From positions 1-43,534 of the forward strand of contig JAKUPT010000015.1 in assembly GCA_022450595.1 (NCBI GenBank): a DNA stretch of 43,534 nucleotides, read 5' to 3'. This DNA comes from Bdellovibrionales bacterium. GTDB taxonomy: Bacteria; Bdellovibrionota; Bdellovibrionia; Bdellovibrionales; UBA1609. Position numbers and translations under genes: made by a program. The notes under the pieces were generated by a model. That model had not been told where the DNA came from, ran no database searches, and worked only from the letters and a program-made list of their open reading frames with translations. This document shows, one piece after another, positions 1 to 9,729 of the stretch (positions are counted from its first letter, which is position 1; each line of letters starts with the position of its first letter).

Positions 1-719
1 AGATTTCTTTCTACAATTCTCCAAGGACGAACAGTCATAGTTAAATTAAGTCCTCCGAGTGTTAAACCAGCCAAGGCTTTGAAGCGATGACTGTTTGCAA
101 ACGCACGAGTTACAGCTTCAGGAAACTTTCCTCCAACATAAAAAACAAAAGCATCAGGAGGAAGGTCAGTTTTAATAAAATTTACCACTGAACTTACAGC
201 ATCGAGATCTTCAACCTTCATTTCATTAGCTTCATAAAGGGAATCTAGCAATTCATTGTATGAACCCAATAGTTTATCAATATCAGAGTGTGATTTTAAA
301 ATGTCTTTAATGGCTTTAGCTGGATCGTCAGCATTTTGTGCTTTTTGAATGATGTCATAAGCAGAAAGTTTTATCTCTCCGCTTTTAAGTTTTTCATTTA
401 ATTCTTCATAGGAAAGCTTGTCTAATTGAGAAGGAGAGTAGCCTGAGTGTTGCTGTTTCACTGCTTCTGCAATACCAACATGCCATTCTTTAGTAATCAT
501 TGAGGCAAAGTTTTGTGCCTGTTCATAAGCTTCTTGTCTTAAATCAGTTTTCCAAAGAACATTAAGTGGAGTCAGTGTGTAAAGGTACTGATTGGCTCTA
601 AAGTGAACTACCTTTTTGTCGGACTTAATTTCACGAACCTTTTCCACATCAATATGGGCAAATACTGATGAAGACATAAATAAACATAAACTTGATAATA
701 AGATTTGACGGAATGTCAT
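1..719 (-). CDS. hypothetical exported protein (partial, runs off left edge)
   Basis: Minus-strand frame open from ATG at 719 to the window edge; N-terminus MTFRQILLSSLCLFMSSSVFAHIDVEKV reads as a signal peptide; not in ORF track because truncated. Confidence 0.7.
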   Translation of the reverse strand, partial: MTFRQILLSSLCLFMSSSVFAHIDVEKVREIKSDKKVVHFRANQYLYTLTPLNVLWKTDLRQEAYEQAQNFASMITKEWHVGIAEAVKQQHSGYSPSQLDKLSYEELNEKLKSGEIKLSAYDIIQKAQNADDPAKAIKDILKSHSDIDKLLGSYNELLDSLYEANEMKVEDLDAVSSVVNFIKTDLPPDAFVFYVGGKFPEAVTRAFANSHRFKALAGLTLGGLNLTMTVRPWRIVERN

Positions 720-883
720 AGATCCCCCTCTGATTGTTTTGTTGAAGTTTTGCTAAAGGCTCCTTCAAAAGTCAAAAAGTGGGACCTGTGTTGAAAATAG
801 TTCATGCAAATATGCATAAATTTATAAACTCCATAAGAGTTATTGTTGTGGAGTTCTTTTATAATACGCGTTATAAGGCTTTT

Positions 884-1876
884 ATGGGGATAAGGGTTCT
901 TGCCAGTTTTTTATTGTTAATTTCTATTCAGGTGCAAGCACAATCTATGTGCGTGGGTCTATTTAGTTCAAGTATTTATAATGTTAAAACCACGTCCTGG
1001 AATCAAAGCCTTTACTTAAAAACACTTTCTCAGGTTCATGAGTCACAAAAAATTCCATCTTCTAAAGAGTTTGGCCAAATAGAAGTACAGCTAGGGTTTA
1101 TTCAGGCTTTAGTGAATAGATCGGGTTTGCAGGGGCAAGTTCATCTACAACAACTTCCAAAAAAGTTTCAGTTTAAAAAGCAGGTCAGCGAGTATAAGGC
1201 TCAAAAGTTAATTGAAAACCTTGTAAGTCTTCAAAAAGAAAAAATGTTTTTTATCAAAAGATGGTTCACGGTGCATAGAAAAGAAGTCAGTGAAAAACAT
1301 ATTGATAATTATTTAAAACAACAGCTTCTTCTCAGTGAATTTTTATCTCTATTAAAATCAAATGAGCTTTATAAACCAAATTCTAAGTTTGAAAAAGTTT
1401 TGCAGTATATTAATGACAACCAGTCTTATCGTAAGTTATTGACTTCAGTTCTAGTGAATTACTTTAGTATTCAGTGGTTTGGCTTTCCGATGTACTTACC
1501 GGAGTTTCAATTTTTACATCAAAAAAAGCTCACTAGCTCTGAAATAAGTAATCTTAAAAGTTTATCCCACAAACAAAGACTTGAGAGCATTAGGCAAAGG
1601 CATTCTGGAAGAGTGAAGTTAGATCGTATTTTGAACTTTCCGAGAGATGCTTTCCCTGCCTTTATGACCTTAACTTTGCTCTATTATGCCTTTAATCCGA
1701 TTGTATATATTCCAGAGTACATCACTAAAAGTACTAACTCTGAGCTTTATCAAGCTTGGATGGAGATTTATAAAAAAGAGAATGGACATTACCCTAATGT
1801 ATTTTTTAACTCATCGGATAGAAATGAGTGGGCTGGTCTTTATAAAAATATAGTGGATCAGTATTCTACACATTAA
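884..1876 (+). CDS. hypothetical exported protein
   Basis: ORF 779..1876; internal ATG at 884 gives a signal peptide (MGIRVLASFLLLISIQVQAQS), so 884 is preferred as start. Confidence 0.6.
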   Translation: MGIRVLASFLLLISIQVQAQSMCVGLFSSSIYNVKTTSWNQSLYLKTLSQVHESQKIPSSKEFGQIEVQLGFIQALVNRSGLQGQVHLQQLPKKFQFKKQVSEYKAQKLIENLVSLQKEKMFFIKRWFTVHRKEVSEKHIDNYLKQQLLLSEFLSLLKSNELYKPNSKFEKVLQYINDNQSYRKLLTSVLVNYFSIQWFGFPMYLPEFQFLHQKKLTSSEISNLKSLSHKQRLESIRQRHSGRVKLDRILNFPRDAFPAFMTLTLLYYAFNPIVYIPEYITKSTNSELYQAWMEIYKKENGHYPNVFFNSSDRNEWAGLYKNIVDQYSTH

Positions 1877-2960
1877 AGCGAAACAGCATCACATCGCCAT
1901 CTTTAACGATGTACTCTTTGCCCTCTGAACGGTACTTACCAGCCTCTTTAATGGCCTGTTCACTTTTAAGGTTAAACAAGTCCTCACAGTGATAGACTTC
2001 GGCACGTATAAAGCCACGCTCAAAATCAGAGTGAATCACTCCGGCGGCTTGTGGAGCTTTGGTGCCTTTTCTGATCGTCCAGGCGCGGACTTCTTTTTCA
2101 CCAGCGGTGAAGTAAGTTTCAAGTTCAAGTAATTTGTAAGCCTCGCGGATCAGTCGATCCAGCCCTGGTTCTTGCATGCCCATGCTTTCTAAAAACTCCA
2201 TTTTTTCATCGGCTTCTAGTTGTGCAATTTCCGCTTCAAGAGAGCTACACACTGTGATGGTTTTGTTGTTTTCAGCCTCTGCAAAGGCTTGAACTTTTTT
2301 AACAAACTCTTGGCTGTCTTCAATGTCTTCACTCACATTGCACACATATAAAACAGGCTTAGTTGTTAAAAGCTGCAGGTTTTTTAAAAGTTTGAATTCG
2401 TCTTTATCATATTCAAGGGCACGAGCAGGCTTTCCGTCCTCTAGGCCTTTTAAGATTTTTTGCATTAACTCAAATTCAGCTAAAATGTTTTTATCTTTTG
2501 TGCCTTTGGCAATTTTTGAGGCTTTTTGAACGCGCTTTTCAAGGCTTTCAAGGTCAGCCAGCAAAAGTTCGGTATTGATGGTTTCAATGTCACGAATGGG
2601 GTCAATAGAGCCCTCAACATGAACCACATTAGAGTCTTCAAAGCATCGCACCACATGCACGATGGCGTCGGTTTCACGAATGTTGGCTAAAAACTTATTG
2701 CCCAAACCTTCACCTTTGCTGGCTCCAGCCACAAGGCCTGCAATGTCCACAAATTCAATCACGGTGGGGATTTCTTTTTGGGGCTTAATAAACTCAGTGA
2801 TCTGTTTAATTCTTGGATCCGGAACGGTCACCACACCTACGTTTGGATCAATGGTACAAAACGGGTAGTTGGCACTTTCAGCCTTGGCTGAAGTCAGTGC
2901 ATTAAATAGAGTGCTTTTTCCTACGTTTGGAAGTCCAACAATACCAACTTGTAAGCTCAT
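1866..2960 (-). CDS. ychF: redox-regulated ATPase YchF (OBG-family GTPase)
   Basis: [44 protein letters not shown], full-length family hallmark. Confidence 0.97.
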   Translation of the reverse strand: MSLQVGIVGLPNVGKSTLFNALTSAKAESANYPFCTIDPNVGVVTVPDPRIKQITEFIKPQKEIPTVIEFVDIAGLVAGASKGEGLGNKFLANIRETDAIVHVVRCFEDSNVVHVEGSIDPIRDIETINTELLLADLESLEKRVQKASKIAKGTKDKNILAEFELMQKILKGLEDGKPARALEYDKDEFKLLKNLQLLTTKPVLYVCNVSEDIEDSQEFVKKVQAFAEAENNKTITVCSSLEAEIAQLEADEKMEFLESMGMQEPGLDRLIREAYKLLELETYFTAGEKEVRAWTIRKGTKAPQAAGVIHSDFERGFIRAEVYHCEDLFNLKSEQAIKEAGKYRSEGKEYIVKDGDVMLFRFNV

Positions 2961-2975
2961 AATAGGTCCTTTGAG

Positions 2976-3536
2976 TTAATTAAACTTAGTGGCGGTTTTC
3001 TGGTAGCCATCCACAACAAAACTTTCCACAGCATCTACTAATAAATTTAAATAGTCAGGCAGATTTTGATCTTCTTCCTTGGAAAAGTTTTGAAGAACAT
3101 AGCTTGCCACATCTTGCCCCGGGTGAGAAGGGCGTCCCACGCCAGCTTTAATACGAGAATAATTGTTATGGCCAAGCTGTCCATGAATACTTCTAATTCC
3201 ATTATGCCCACCATGACCTCTGGATTGTTGAATTTTAACTTTGCCATAGGGCAGGTCAATCTCATCGTGAATCACAAGCATATTTTTAGGATCTATTTTA
3301 TAAAAATTTAAAAGAGGAATGACCGACTCGCCAGACAAGTTCATAAAAGTTTGAGGCTTTGCAAGTAGTACGGGCTCAGAGTTGATTTGAACTTTTGTGA
3401 CTTCAGCTTTTAATTGAGATTTGTAAGGAGCGGCATCAAAGGCTTGGGCTACGGCATCTATGGCCATAAAGCCAATATTGTGTCTGGTCATTAAATATTT
3501 TTGGCCCGGATTACCCAGGCCAACAATAAGATGCAT
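2976..3536 (-). CDS. pth: peptidyl-tRNA hydrolase
   Basis: MHLIVGLGNPGQKYLMTRHNIGFMAIDAVA...KPQTFMNLSGESV...HDEIDLPYGKVKIQ...GHNGIRSI. Confidence 0.97.
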   Translation of the reverse strand: MHLIVGLGNPGQKYLMTRHNIGFMAIDAVAQAFDAAPYKSQLKAEVTKVQINSEPVLLAKPQTFMNLSGESVIPLLNFYKIDPKNMLVIHDEIDLPYGKVKIQQSRGHGGHNGIRSIHGQLGHNNYSRIKAGVGRPSHPGQDVASYVLQNFSKEEDQNLPDYLNLLVDAVESFVVDGYQKTATKFN

Positions 3537-3555
3537 ATAAAAATTTACCTAAATG

Positions 3556-4215
3556 TTATTCTTTATCAGCAGCAGGCTTTTTAGATTCAGCTTCAGTTGG
3601 AACATCAGCAGCTGCTACTTCTTCAGTCTCTTCCACTTTTTCTTCTTGTGGAGGGTTCACACTACAAATAGTAAGTTCTGGAGATGTAAGAATCTTTACG
3701 CCTTTTGGAGCTTGAGCGATATCAGACACGTGATAACTTTCATGAAGTCCAAGTTCACTCACATCTACGTGAATGCTTTCAGGGATGTCACTTGGTAAGC
3801 ATTCCACTTCAATATCACGACGAGCGGCTGTGAATAGTCCACCGGCTTCTTTTGTGCCGATTGGTTTACCATCAAAGATCAATTCAACATTTACTTGAAC
3901 AGTTTTCTTCATATCTGGAGCGTAAAAATCAATGTGAATTGGTTTGTGAGTGGCTGGGTGACGTTCAATGTCTTTTCTTAAAACTTCAATGCCATCTAAG
4001 TTTTTATCTTCAGACTTTAAAACAAACATTGAAGATTCATAGTGGTGTCCACCAAACTTTTCTGCTTGAACAAGTGGAATTGAGAAAAGTGTGTTTTCAT
4101 TTTGTGGACCATAAATAATGGCTGGAATCATTCGGTCTAATCTAAGACTACGGGCTTGGCTTTTGCCAGGAGTTCTTGGAACAGCGTGAAGCTCAATAAA
4201 TTCATTTGTTTTCAT
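3556..4215 (-). CDS. rplY: 50S ribosomal protein L25/general stress protein Ctc
   Basis: L25/Ctc-type sequence (YGPQNENTLFSIPL...HIDFYAPDMKKTVQVNVEL) with acidic low-complexity tail; adjacent to pth and prs. Confidence 0.93.
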   Translation of the reverse strand: MKTNEFIELHAVPRTPGKSQARSLRLDRMIPAIIYGPQNENTLFSIPLVQAEKFGGHHYESSMFVLKSEDKNLDGIEVLRKDIERHPATHKPIHIDFYAPDMKKTVQVNVELIFDGKPIGTKEAGGLFTAARRDIEVECLPSDIPESIHVDVSELGLHESYHVSDIAQAPKGVKILTSPELTICSVNPPQEEKVEETEEVAAADVPTEAESKKPAADKE

Positions 4216-4243
4216 AGTTTTTACCTCTTCTTAAATTTAATCT

Positions 4244-5188
4244 TTAATCAAATAATGATGTTACAGAGTCATGGGAGTAAATTCTCTTAATGGCCTCTGC
4301 AAATACCTTAGACACACTAACTACTTCAATTTTAGAGCACTGCTTTCCTTGTTCACTTAATGGAACCGTATCAGTGACCCAAACCTTCTCAAGACCACTT
4401 TCTGAGATTCTTTGAATCGCAGGGCCAGAAAAGATAGGATGTGTCGCAATTGCAAATACCCTTTTTGCACCATTTTTTAGCAAGCTGTCAACTGCTTGTA
4501 CAAGAGTTCCTGCGGTATCGATCATATCGTCCACAATAATGGCGTCTTTGCCTTGAACATCTCCAATTAAATGTAATGCTTTGGCCTCATTGGGGCCAGA
4601 TCTACGCTTATCAATGATGGCAATAGGGCACTCAGCGCGTTTTGCGAAAGCTCTGGCGCGTTCTACACCACCAGCATCAGGGCTTACAACCACAAACTGA
4701 TCTCCATAGCCCATATGCTCTCTCCAGCTACGGGCAATTGTAGGAATTGCAAAAAGATGATCCACAGGACAGTTAAAAAATCCTTGGATTTGAGCTGAAT
4801 GTAAATCAATGGTCACAATACGGTCAGCCCCGGATGTGCTTAGTAGGTCTGCCACACATTTGGCTGAAATAGGGGCACGGGGGGCGACCTTACGATCCTG
4901 ACGCGCGTAGCCAAAATAAGGAATAACAGCGGTGACCGAACTGGCACTGGCTCTTTTAAGGCTGTCCATCATAATAAAAAGCTCCATGTAGTTTTGATTT
5001 ACTGGAGGACAGGTGCTTTGAATCACAAAAACATCAGAGCCACGAACACTTTCATGGATCTCCACTTGAACTTCACCGTCGGCAAAGCTTGAAATGTCGC
5101 TTTTGCCCAGTGGGATACCCACTCCGTTTGCGACTTTTTCGGCGAAGGCTTTATTTGAATTTCCTGAAAATATTCTTAAATTTGTCAT
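4244..5188 (-). CDS. prs: ribose-phosphate pyrophosphokinase
   Basis: MTNLRIFSGNSNKAFAEKVANGVGIPLGKSDISSFADGEVQVEI...; start placed at 5188 rather than the 5251 ORF start. Confidence 0.97.
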   Translation of the reverse strand: MTNLRIFSGNSNKAFAEKVANGVGIPLGKSDISSFADGEVQVEIHESVRGSDVFVIQSTCPPVNQNYMELFIMMDSLKRASASSVTAVIPYFGYARQDRKVAPRAPISAKCVADLLSTSGADRIVTIDLHSAQIQGFFNCPVDHLFAIPTIARSWREHMGYGDQFVVVSPDAGGVERARAFAKRAECPIAIIDKRRSGPNEAKALHLIGDVQGKDAIIVDDMIDTAGTLVQAVDSLLKNGAKRVFAIATHPIFSGPAIQRISESGLEKVWVTDTVPLSEQGKQCSKIEVVSVSKVFAEAIKRIYSHDSVTSLFD

Positions 5189-5294
5189 AGGCTGGTTTTC
5201 TATCGTATTCCGCTTTATAAGTCCAGAAACTATATTTATATTTTTTACCACCTAATAATTGACGGTCTATACCAGAGTTGCAGATAATTAAAGC

Positions 5295-5621
5295 ATGGAT
5301 TTTGAGATTAAAGAATACAAAGATTGGCTTGTTGTTTCGGTTGAAAACCGTATGGACAGTTTTAATTATAAAGTGATCACAGATGCTGTAGATCAAGCCG
5401 TTCAATCTGGTCACAAAAAATTAGCTTTAAATCTCTCACGTGCAGAATTTTTAAGTCTGCCAAGCATAAAATACTTTTCGGATTTGGCAAAACAACTTGA
5501 TAAATCGGGTGGGCAGCTGGCTTTTTGTGCCCCTAGCGAAAAGATCAAACGCCAAGTCTATATTTTTACATCACCTAAGGCCATTCACTTTTATAGATCC
5601 ACAGATGAGCTTTACAACTGA
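5295..5621 (+). CDS. STAS-domain (anti-anti-sigma-like) protein
   Basis: 108 aa; VVSVENRMDSFNYKVITDAVDQAVQSGHKKLALNLSRAEFLSLPSIKYFSDLAKQLDKSGGQLAFCAPSEKIKRQ matches STAS fold pattern. Confidence 0.75.
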   Translation: MDFEIKEYKDWLVVSVENRMDSFNYKVITDAVDQAVQSGHKKLALNLSRAEFLSLPSIKYFSDLAKQLDKSGGQLAFCAPSEKIKRQVYIFTSPKAIHFYRSTDELYN

Positions 5622-6208
5622 TTTTGCAAAAAGTCTTTAAACTGACGAATCACTAAAGCTCTGTGGGAGTGCTTGTTTTTATAAGCCACTCCAAGCTCTG
5701 AAAGAGTTTTGTCTTCACCATTTGGTATAAAACACACATCATAGCCAAAACCCTGTCCTGGACGAACTTTTTCAGAAATTTTTCCTTCAAATTGAGACTC
5801 AAAAATGTGCTCTTCTCCACTCGGGGCAATGGCAATCAGTGCCGCTTTAAAAACAGCCTCTCTTTGCTGTGGAGCTCTAATTTTTAGCATTTTTAAAAGT
5901 TTAGCCACGTTTTCTTCATCACGGGCGTTGTCTCCGGCATAGCGGGCCGAGTGAATACCAGGCAAGTTGTTTAATGCTGGAACCTCAAGACCGGAGTCTT
6001 CAGCTAAAACCCATGCATCGCTTATTCGTGTTCTTAAAGCTTTGGCTTTAATGCGAGCATTTTCTTCAAAGCTTGAACCAGTTTCTTTAGGGGAGAAGTA
6101 ATTTTTTAATTCCGTTTGGCTGTGAATCTCTAAATTTAAATCATGTAAGAGAGACTTAAATTCACTGAGTTTACCTTTGTTACCAGTAGCAATCCATAGT
6201 TGTGACAT
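5612..6208 (-). CDS. rdgB: XTP/dITP diphosphatase (RdgB/HAM1)
   Basis: LWIATGNKGKLSEFKSLL...VLAEDSGLEVPALNNLPGIHSARYAG. Confidence 0.96.
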   Translation of the reverse strand: MSQLWIATGNKGKLSEFKSLLHDLNLEIHSQTELKNYFSPKETGSSFEENARIKAKALRTRISDAWVLAEDSGLEVPALNNLPGIHSARYAGDNARDEENVAKLLKMLKIRAPQQREAVFKAALIAIAPSGEEHIFESQFEGKISEKVRPGQGFGYDVCFIPNGEDKTLSELGVAYKNKHSHRALVIRQFKDFLQNQL

Positions 6209-6925
6209 TTATTTCTCCCAATTCAGAGCTGACTTTTGGTGGGAAATGATTTCTTGGCAGCCTTTTGAAGCAAGTTCTGTCATTTTGTAAAGTTGGTCAG
6301 AGTTAAAGGCTTGAGACTCCGCTGTTCCTTGAATTTCAATAAACTCATTGTTGTCATTCATAACAAAGTTCATGTCAGTGTCTATGTTAGAGTCCTCGTC
6401 GTAATTTAAGTCTAACAATGCCTCAGTGGGAGTGAGCCCCACACTGATCGCAGCGACATAGTTTTTAATTGGTAAGGATTTAATTTCTCCTTTTTTATTT
6501 AAAAACTCTAAAGCCTTAGCCAGAGCTACAAATCCTCCGGAAATCGCCGCTGTTCTTGTGCCACCGTCGGCCTGTAAAACATCACAATCAATATTAATTT
6601 GACGCTCACCTAATTGTTTTAAATCCACAGCCGCTCGAAGGGCACGGCTGATCAGTCTTGAAATCTCTAGTGTGCGGCCCCCGGTTAAAGCTTTATCTCG
6701 TCTTATGCGAGAATGGGTCGAGCGAGGAAGCATTCCATATTCGGCTGTCACCCAGCCTTGTCCTGAGCCCTGCAGCCATTTAGGCACTGTTGGCTCAACA
6801 CTGGCGTTGCATAGAACATGAGTTTCTCCGAATTTAATCAACACGCTACCTTCAGCATATTTGCTAAAGTCTGTGATCATTTCAATTGCTCTCATCTGCT
6901 CGGGAAGACGTCCATCAGTTCGCAT
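6209..6925 (-). CDS. rph: ribonuclease PH
   Basis: [44 protein letters not shown]...[17 protein letters not shown]. Confidence 0.97.
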   Translation of the reverse strand: MRTDGRLPEQMRAIEMITDFSKYAEGSVLIKFGETHVLCNASVEPTVPKWLQGSGQGWVTAEYGMLPRSTHSRIRRDKALTGGRTLEISRLISRALRAAVDLKQLGERQINIDCDVLQADGGTRTAAISGGFVALAKALEFLNKKGEIKSLPIKNYVAAISVGLTPTEALLDLNYDEDSNIDTDMNFVMNDNNEFIEIQGTAESQAFNSDQLYKMTELASKGCQEIISHQKSALNWEK

Positions 6926-7670
6926 TTTTATCCTTTTGAATTTGGGTTTTATAACTCACTAAGCCTTTATAAATACTTTTGGCAATCTCTTTTTGGTAAT
7001 TTGAATCTTTTAAAAGGCGTCGTTCTTTAGAATGACTCAAATAACCAACCTCAACTAAAACTGAGGGAACTTTAACATTAGAAATTACAAAAAATGGAGC
7101 TTGTTTGATGGCCGTGCTTTTGCGCTTTTTTTGTCCACTCCAAGAAGAATAAAAGGATTTAGCCAGCTCAGAGCTTAGCCTGGTTTTTTGTTTTCTATGA
7201 AAGTCTTCTAGGATTGTTTGAACCACTTTTGAGGAGTGTTGGAATTGAGGTGGAAGAATGTCTTTTTTAGGAGCCCCTTGGTTTTCCATTTTTGTTAAGA
7301 AAATAACTTCTTCATCTGGCGACATTAAGTTTTTAAAATAAAATTCAGCCCCTTTAGCTCTTCGATCTTTTGAAGAGTTGGCATGAATGCTAATAAAAAG
7401 ATCGGCATTATGGGACTGATTGGTTTGAATGGCTCGCTCTTCCAGTGTGAGATCTACATCTCCGTGGCGAGTGAGTTCGTAGGAAAACTCTGAATCTTGA
7501 TTTAAAAACTCTAACAGCTTAAGGCTTATGCTTTTTGCAATATCAGCCTCTCTAATGCCCCCATAAACGGCGCCGTTGTCAGAGCCCCCGTGACCTGGGT
7601 CAATAACAATATGAAATTTTGAAGCCGAGGCAAAAGTAGAAATAAATAAAAGACTTAATACAAACTGCAT
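6915..7670 (-). CDS. N-acetylmuramoyl-L-alanine amidase (Amidase_3)
   Basis: [34 protein letters not shown]...[19 protein letters not shown]...[10 protein letters not shown]; signal peptide. Confidence 0.93.
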   Translation of the reverse strand: MQFVLSLLFISTFASASKFHIVIDPGHGGSDNGAVYGGIREADIAKSISLKLLEFLNQDSEFSYELTRHGDVDLTLEERAIQTNQSHNADLFISIHANSSKDRRAKGAEFYFKNLMSPDEEVIFLTKMENQGAPKKDILPPQFQHSSKVVQTILEDFHRKQKTRLSSELAKSFYSSWSGQKKRKSTAIKQAPFFVISNVKVPSVLVEVGYLSHSKERRLLKDSNYQKEIAKSIYKGLVSYKTQIQKDKNAN

Positions 7671-7753
7671 TACTTTATCTTATAGAGCTTCTGTGAAATT
7701 AAAAAGCAACTCGGAAAAATCTGAGCCAAGGTAGGTGTGTGCATAATTTTTAT

Positions 7754-7795
7754 AAAAAAAAGCGACCTGGGGGTAAGGAGGGGGGCCAGGCCGCT
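7754..7795 (-). terminator. Rho-independent terminator on the minus strand with no annotated minus-strand gene feeding into it
   Basis: Minus strand reads AGCGGCCTGG-CCCCCCTCCTTACCC-CCAGGTCGCT-TTTTTTTATA: 10-bp stem (one G-U), 15-nt loop, U-run. On the plus strand the same stem has an A-C mismatch and no U-run. Confidence 0.75.
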
Positions 7796-7843
7796 AAGGG
7801 GGATATGATTGTATTGAGCAACAGCTGTGCCAGCATATAGAGG

Positions 7844-7876
7844 CCTTAGATTTCAACTGAGGAAGTGACGCAAAGC
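7844..7876 (+). promoter_or_regulatory. possible fragment/variant of a c-di-GMP-I (GEMM) riboswitch core
   Basis: Stem CCTTAG(7844-7849)/CTGAGG(7857-7862) followed by GTGACGCAAAGC; GACGCAAAGC is the 3' strand signature of GEMM aptamers. The AGGGCAAACC half and tetraloop receptor were not found. Confidence 0.15.
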
Positions 7877-8055
7877 ATTAAATGAAATTTATGGATGTAA
7901 TTTTTAAGGTGTGAACAACTAGACTTTTCTATAGCAGTCTATCTTACTGATTTTACTTACAAAAAATAAGTTTTTTGGGCAAATTTTTGGGCTTTCATTT
8001 TAGGACCAAAAGGGGACCAAAATGTAATTAATTCCTTAATAACATCTCAAACTGT

Positions 8056-8063
8056 GCCGATAG
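8056..8063 (+). promoter_or_regulatory. sigma28/FliA-like -10 element (GCCGATAG) upstream of the 8086 gene
   Basis: ACTGTGCCGATAGC; FliA -10 consensus GCCGATAA. The -35 at the expected spacing (TAATAACA) is weak. Confidence 0.4.
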
Positions 8064-8085
8064 CTGTAAAGAACGGAGAATTGTT

Positions 8086-9114
8086 ATGCAGCTAAGATGG
8101 TTTCAAATAATTTTAATTCTAATTGTTGGGTTAACAACAGGCGTGTCGAGCAGTTGGGCCGATCTTGAAGATGTGGAATTAGAGCTTGAGGGAGTAACTT
8201 CTGACTCTGAGGCCGCCATTAAAGAAGCCCAAGATGCTAAAGAAAGATTGGCGGAAGAGCGTGAAAGAAGAGATCGCTTAGAGCAAGAGGCCAAGCAAAA
8301 GATGGCTGAAGCTCGTCAAAAAGAGCGAGAGGCTAGAATTGAAATTGAGTCTTTAGATAAAGAAATTGTAGAAGTTAAAAAAGACATTGAAAAGTATCAA
8401 AAAGAAAAACAACAAGCACAAATGCGCTATGATCAAGCCGTTAAAAATATGCAAGACAAAAGAGACGAGCTGGATCAAGAAAAAAAGAAACGTGACATCG
8501 CTTTAAGACAAAAACAAGACGCTCAGGCAAAGCTTGATATTCAACTGCAAACAAACAACCAGTTACGTGATGAAATCAACAATATAAAAACTGAGATCAA
8601 ACAAGAACGTCAAAACTTAAGAGACATTAAAACCTCTTACAAAAACGAAACACAAAATTATCAAGATCTAAAAGCTAGAAAAGAGCGTGAAAGAGTTGAG
8701 GCTAACAAAGAGATTCGAGCTTACCGCAAGCAGATTCGCCAGTACCAAGATATGATCAGAAAAACAGAACAAGAAAAACAAAAGTACTTAGATAAATTAA
8801 GCCAAAAAAAACAAGAAGTCTCTATGGGGCGGCAAGAGCTTGATAACATCAAAAGAGATTACGAAGTTAAAAAACAAGAGCTGGCTGAACATAAAAGAAG
8901 AGTGTCTTCACAAATGACAGCCTTAGCTCAAAAAAACTCGAAAAAAATGCGAGTGAGAAAAACATGTAATGTAAGATCAAAACCAAGCACAAAATCAAGA
9001 GTCATTATACAAGCGGGTTCAGGGCAAACAGTTACAGTGGAAAACTACAATTCAAGTTGGTTTAGAATATATGTGCGCGGTAAGAAATATTTTATTTCAA
9101 AAACCTGCTTTTAA
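8086..9114 (+). CDS. exported coiled-coil protein with C-terminal bacterial SH3 domain
   Basis: Signal peptide, about 200 aa charged heptad-rich coiled coil, then MRVRKTCNVRSKPSTKSRVIIQAGSGQTVTVENYNSSWFRIYVRGKKYFISKTCF (SH3b). Confidence 0.85.
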   Translation: MQLRWFQIILILIVGLTTGVSSSWADLEDVELELEGVTSDSEAAIKEAQDAKERLAEERERRDRLEQEAKQKMAEARQKEREARIEIESLDKEIVEVKKDIEKYQKEKQQAQMRYDQAVKNMQDKRDELDQEKKKRDIALRQKQDAQAKLDIQLQTNNQLRDEINNIKTEIKQERQNLRDIKTSYKNETQNYQDLKARKERERVEANKEIRAYRKQIRQYQDMIRKTEQEKQKYLDKLSQKKQEVSMGRQELDNIKRDYEVKKQELAEHKRRVSSQMTALAQKNSKKMRVRKTCNVRSKPSTKSRVIIQAGSGQTVTVENYNSSWFRIYVRGKKYFISKTCF

Positions 9115-9126
9115 TAGGAGGCCGCT

Positions 9127-9729
9127 ATTCAAAACTCAGTCAATTTGTGCTGTTTGTACAATATAAAATCAGGACAGTTGCTGGAGGGATTGAGCATTTC
9201 AGAAGCTCAAGCTGTTGTTATGGTGATACCAAAATCTGAAAAGCCCAACTGGTGTGTATGGATTAAGGGAATGAATGAGTGGAAGGCCTTAAACTATGTC
9301 CCAGAGCTAAACTTTCCTTTGCAGCGTAATATTAACTATCCAGAGCTTCCTAAAGAGCAGACTTCAAGCCAAGTAATTGATGGGCTGTATGACTATGAGC
9401 TAGATGAAGACTCATTAAAAGAGTTTATAGATCGTCAGCATGAGCGCATTGTAAGGCGCTTTAAGGTGTCCATTGAGCGTGACAATAAAGTGTTTGAATC
9501 TCATTCCATCAATGTGTCTGTGGGGGGTGTATATTTAGAAGACCCTGTGCCGGAATGGGTGGTGGGGTATTGTAATATCACCATTGAAAAGCCAGACACC
9601 AAAGAAAAGATTCGACTGGCTGGTGCTGTGGTAGACAATCAAAAGCCGGACAATAGAGTCAGACTCTCTTTCACTCCTTTTGCAAAACGTGAGCAAGAAA
9701 GCCAGCTTTTTTACTGGCTAGCAGCTTAA
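9127..9729 (+). CDS. PilZ-domain protein with N-terminal GYF-like segment; probable AUU start
   Basis: ORF track starts at TTG 9145, but AGGAGG (9116-9121) sits 5 nt upstream of an in-frame ATT at 9127. PilZ motifs RIVRR (RxxxR) and NVSVGG ([D/N]xSxxG). Confidence 0.75.
   Translation: MQNSVNLCCLYNIKSGQLLEGLSISEAQAVVMVIPKSEKPNWCVWIKGMNEWKALNYVPELNFPLQRNINYPELPKEQTSSQVIDGLYDYELDEDSLKEFIDRQHERIVRRFKVSIERDNKVFESHSINVSVGGVYLEDPVPEWVVGYCNITIEKPDTKEKIRLAGAVVDNQKPDNRVRLSFTPFAKREQESQLFYWLAA

Noticed and set aside
2323-3311. Short antisense ORFs inside ychF and pth (2323-2529, 2480-2677, 2662-2868, 3047-3265, 3066-3311)
   Set aside because: Fully within confidently identified genes, no domain features; shadow ORFs.
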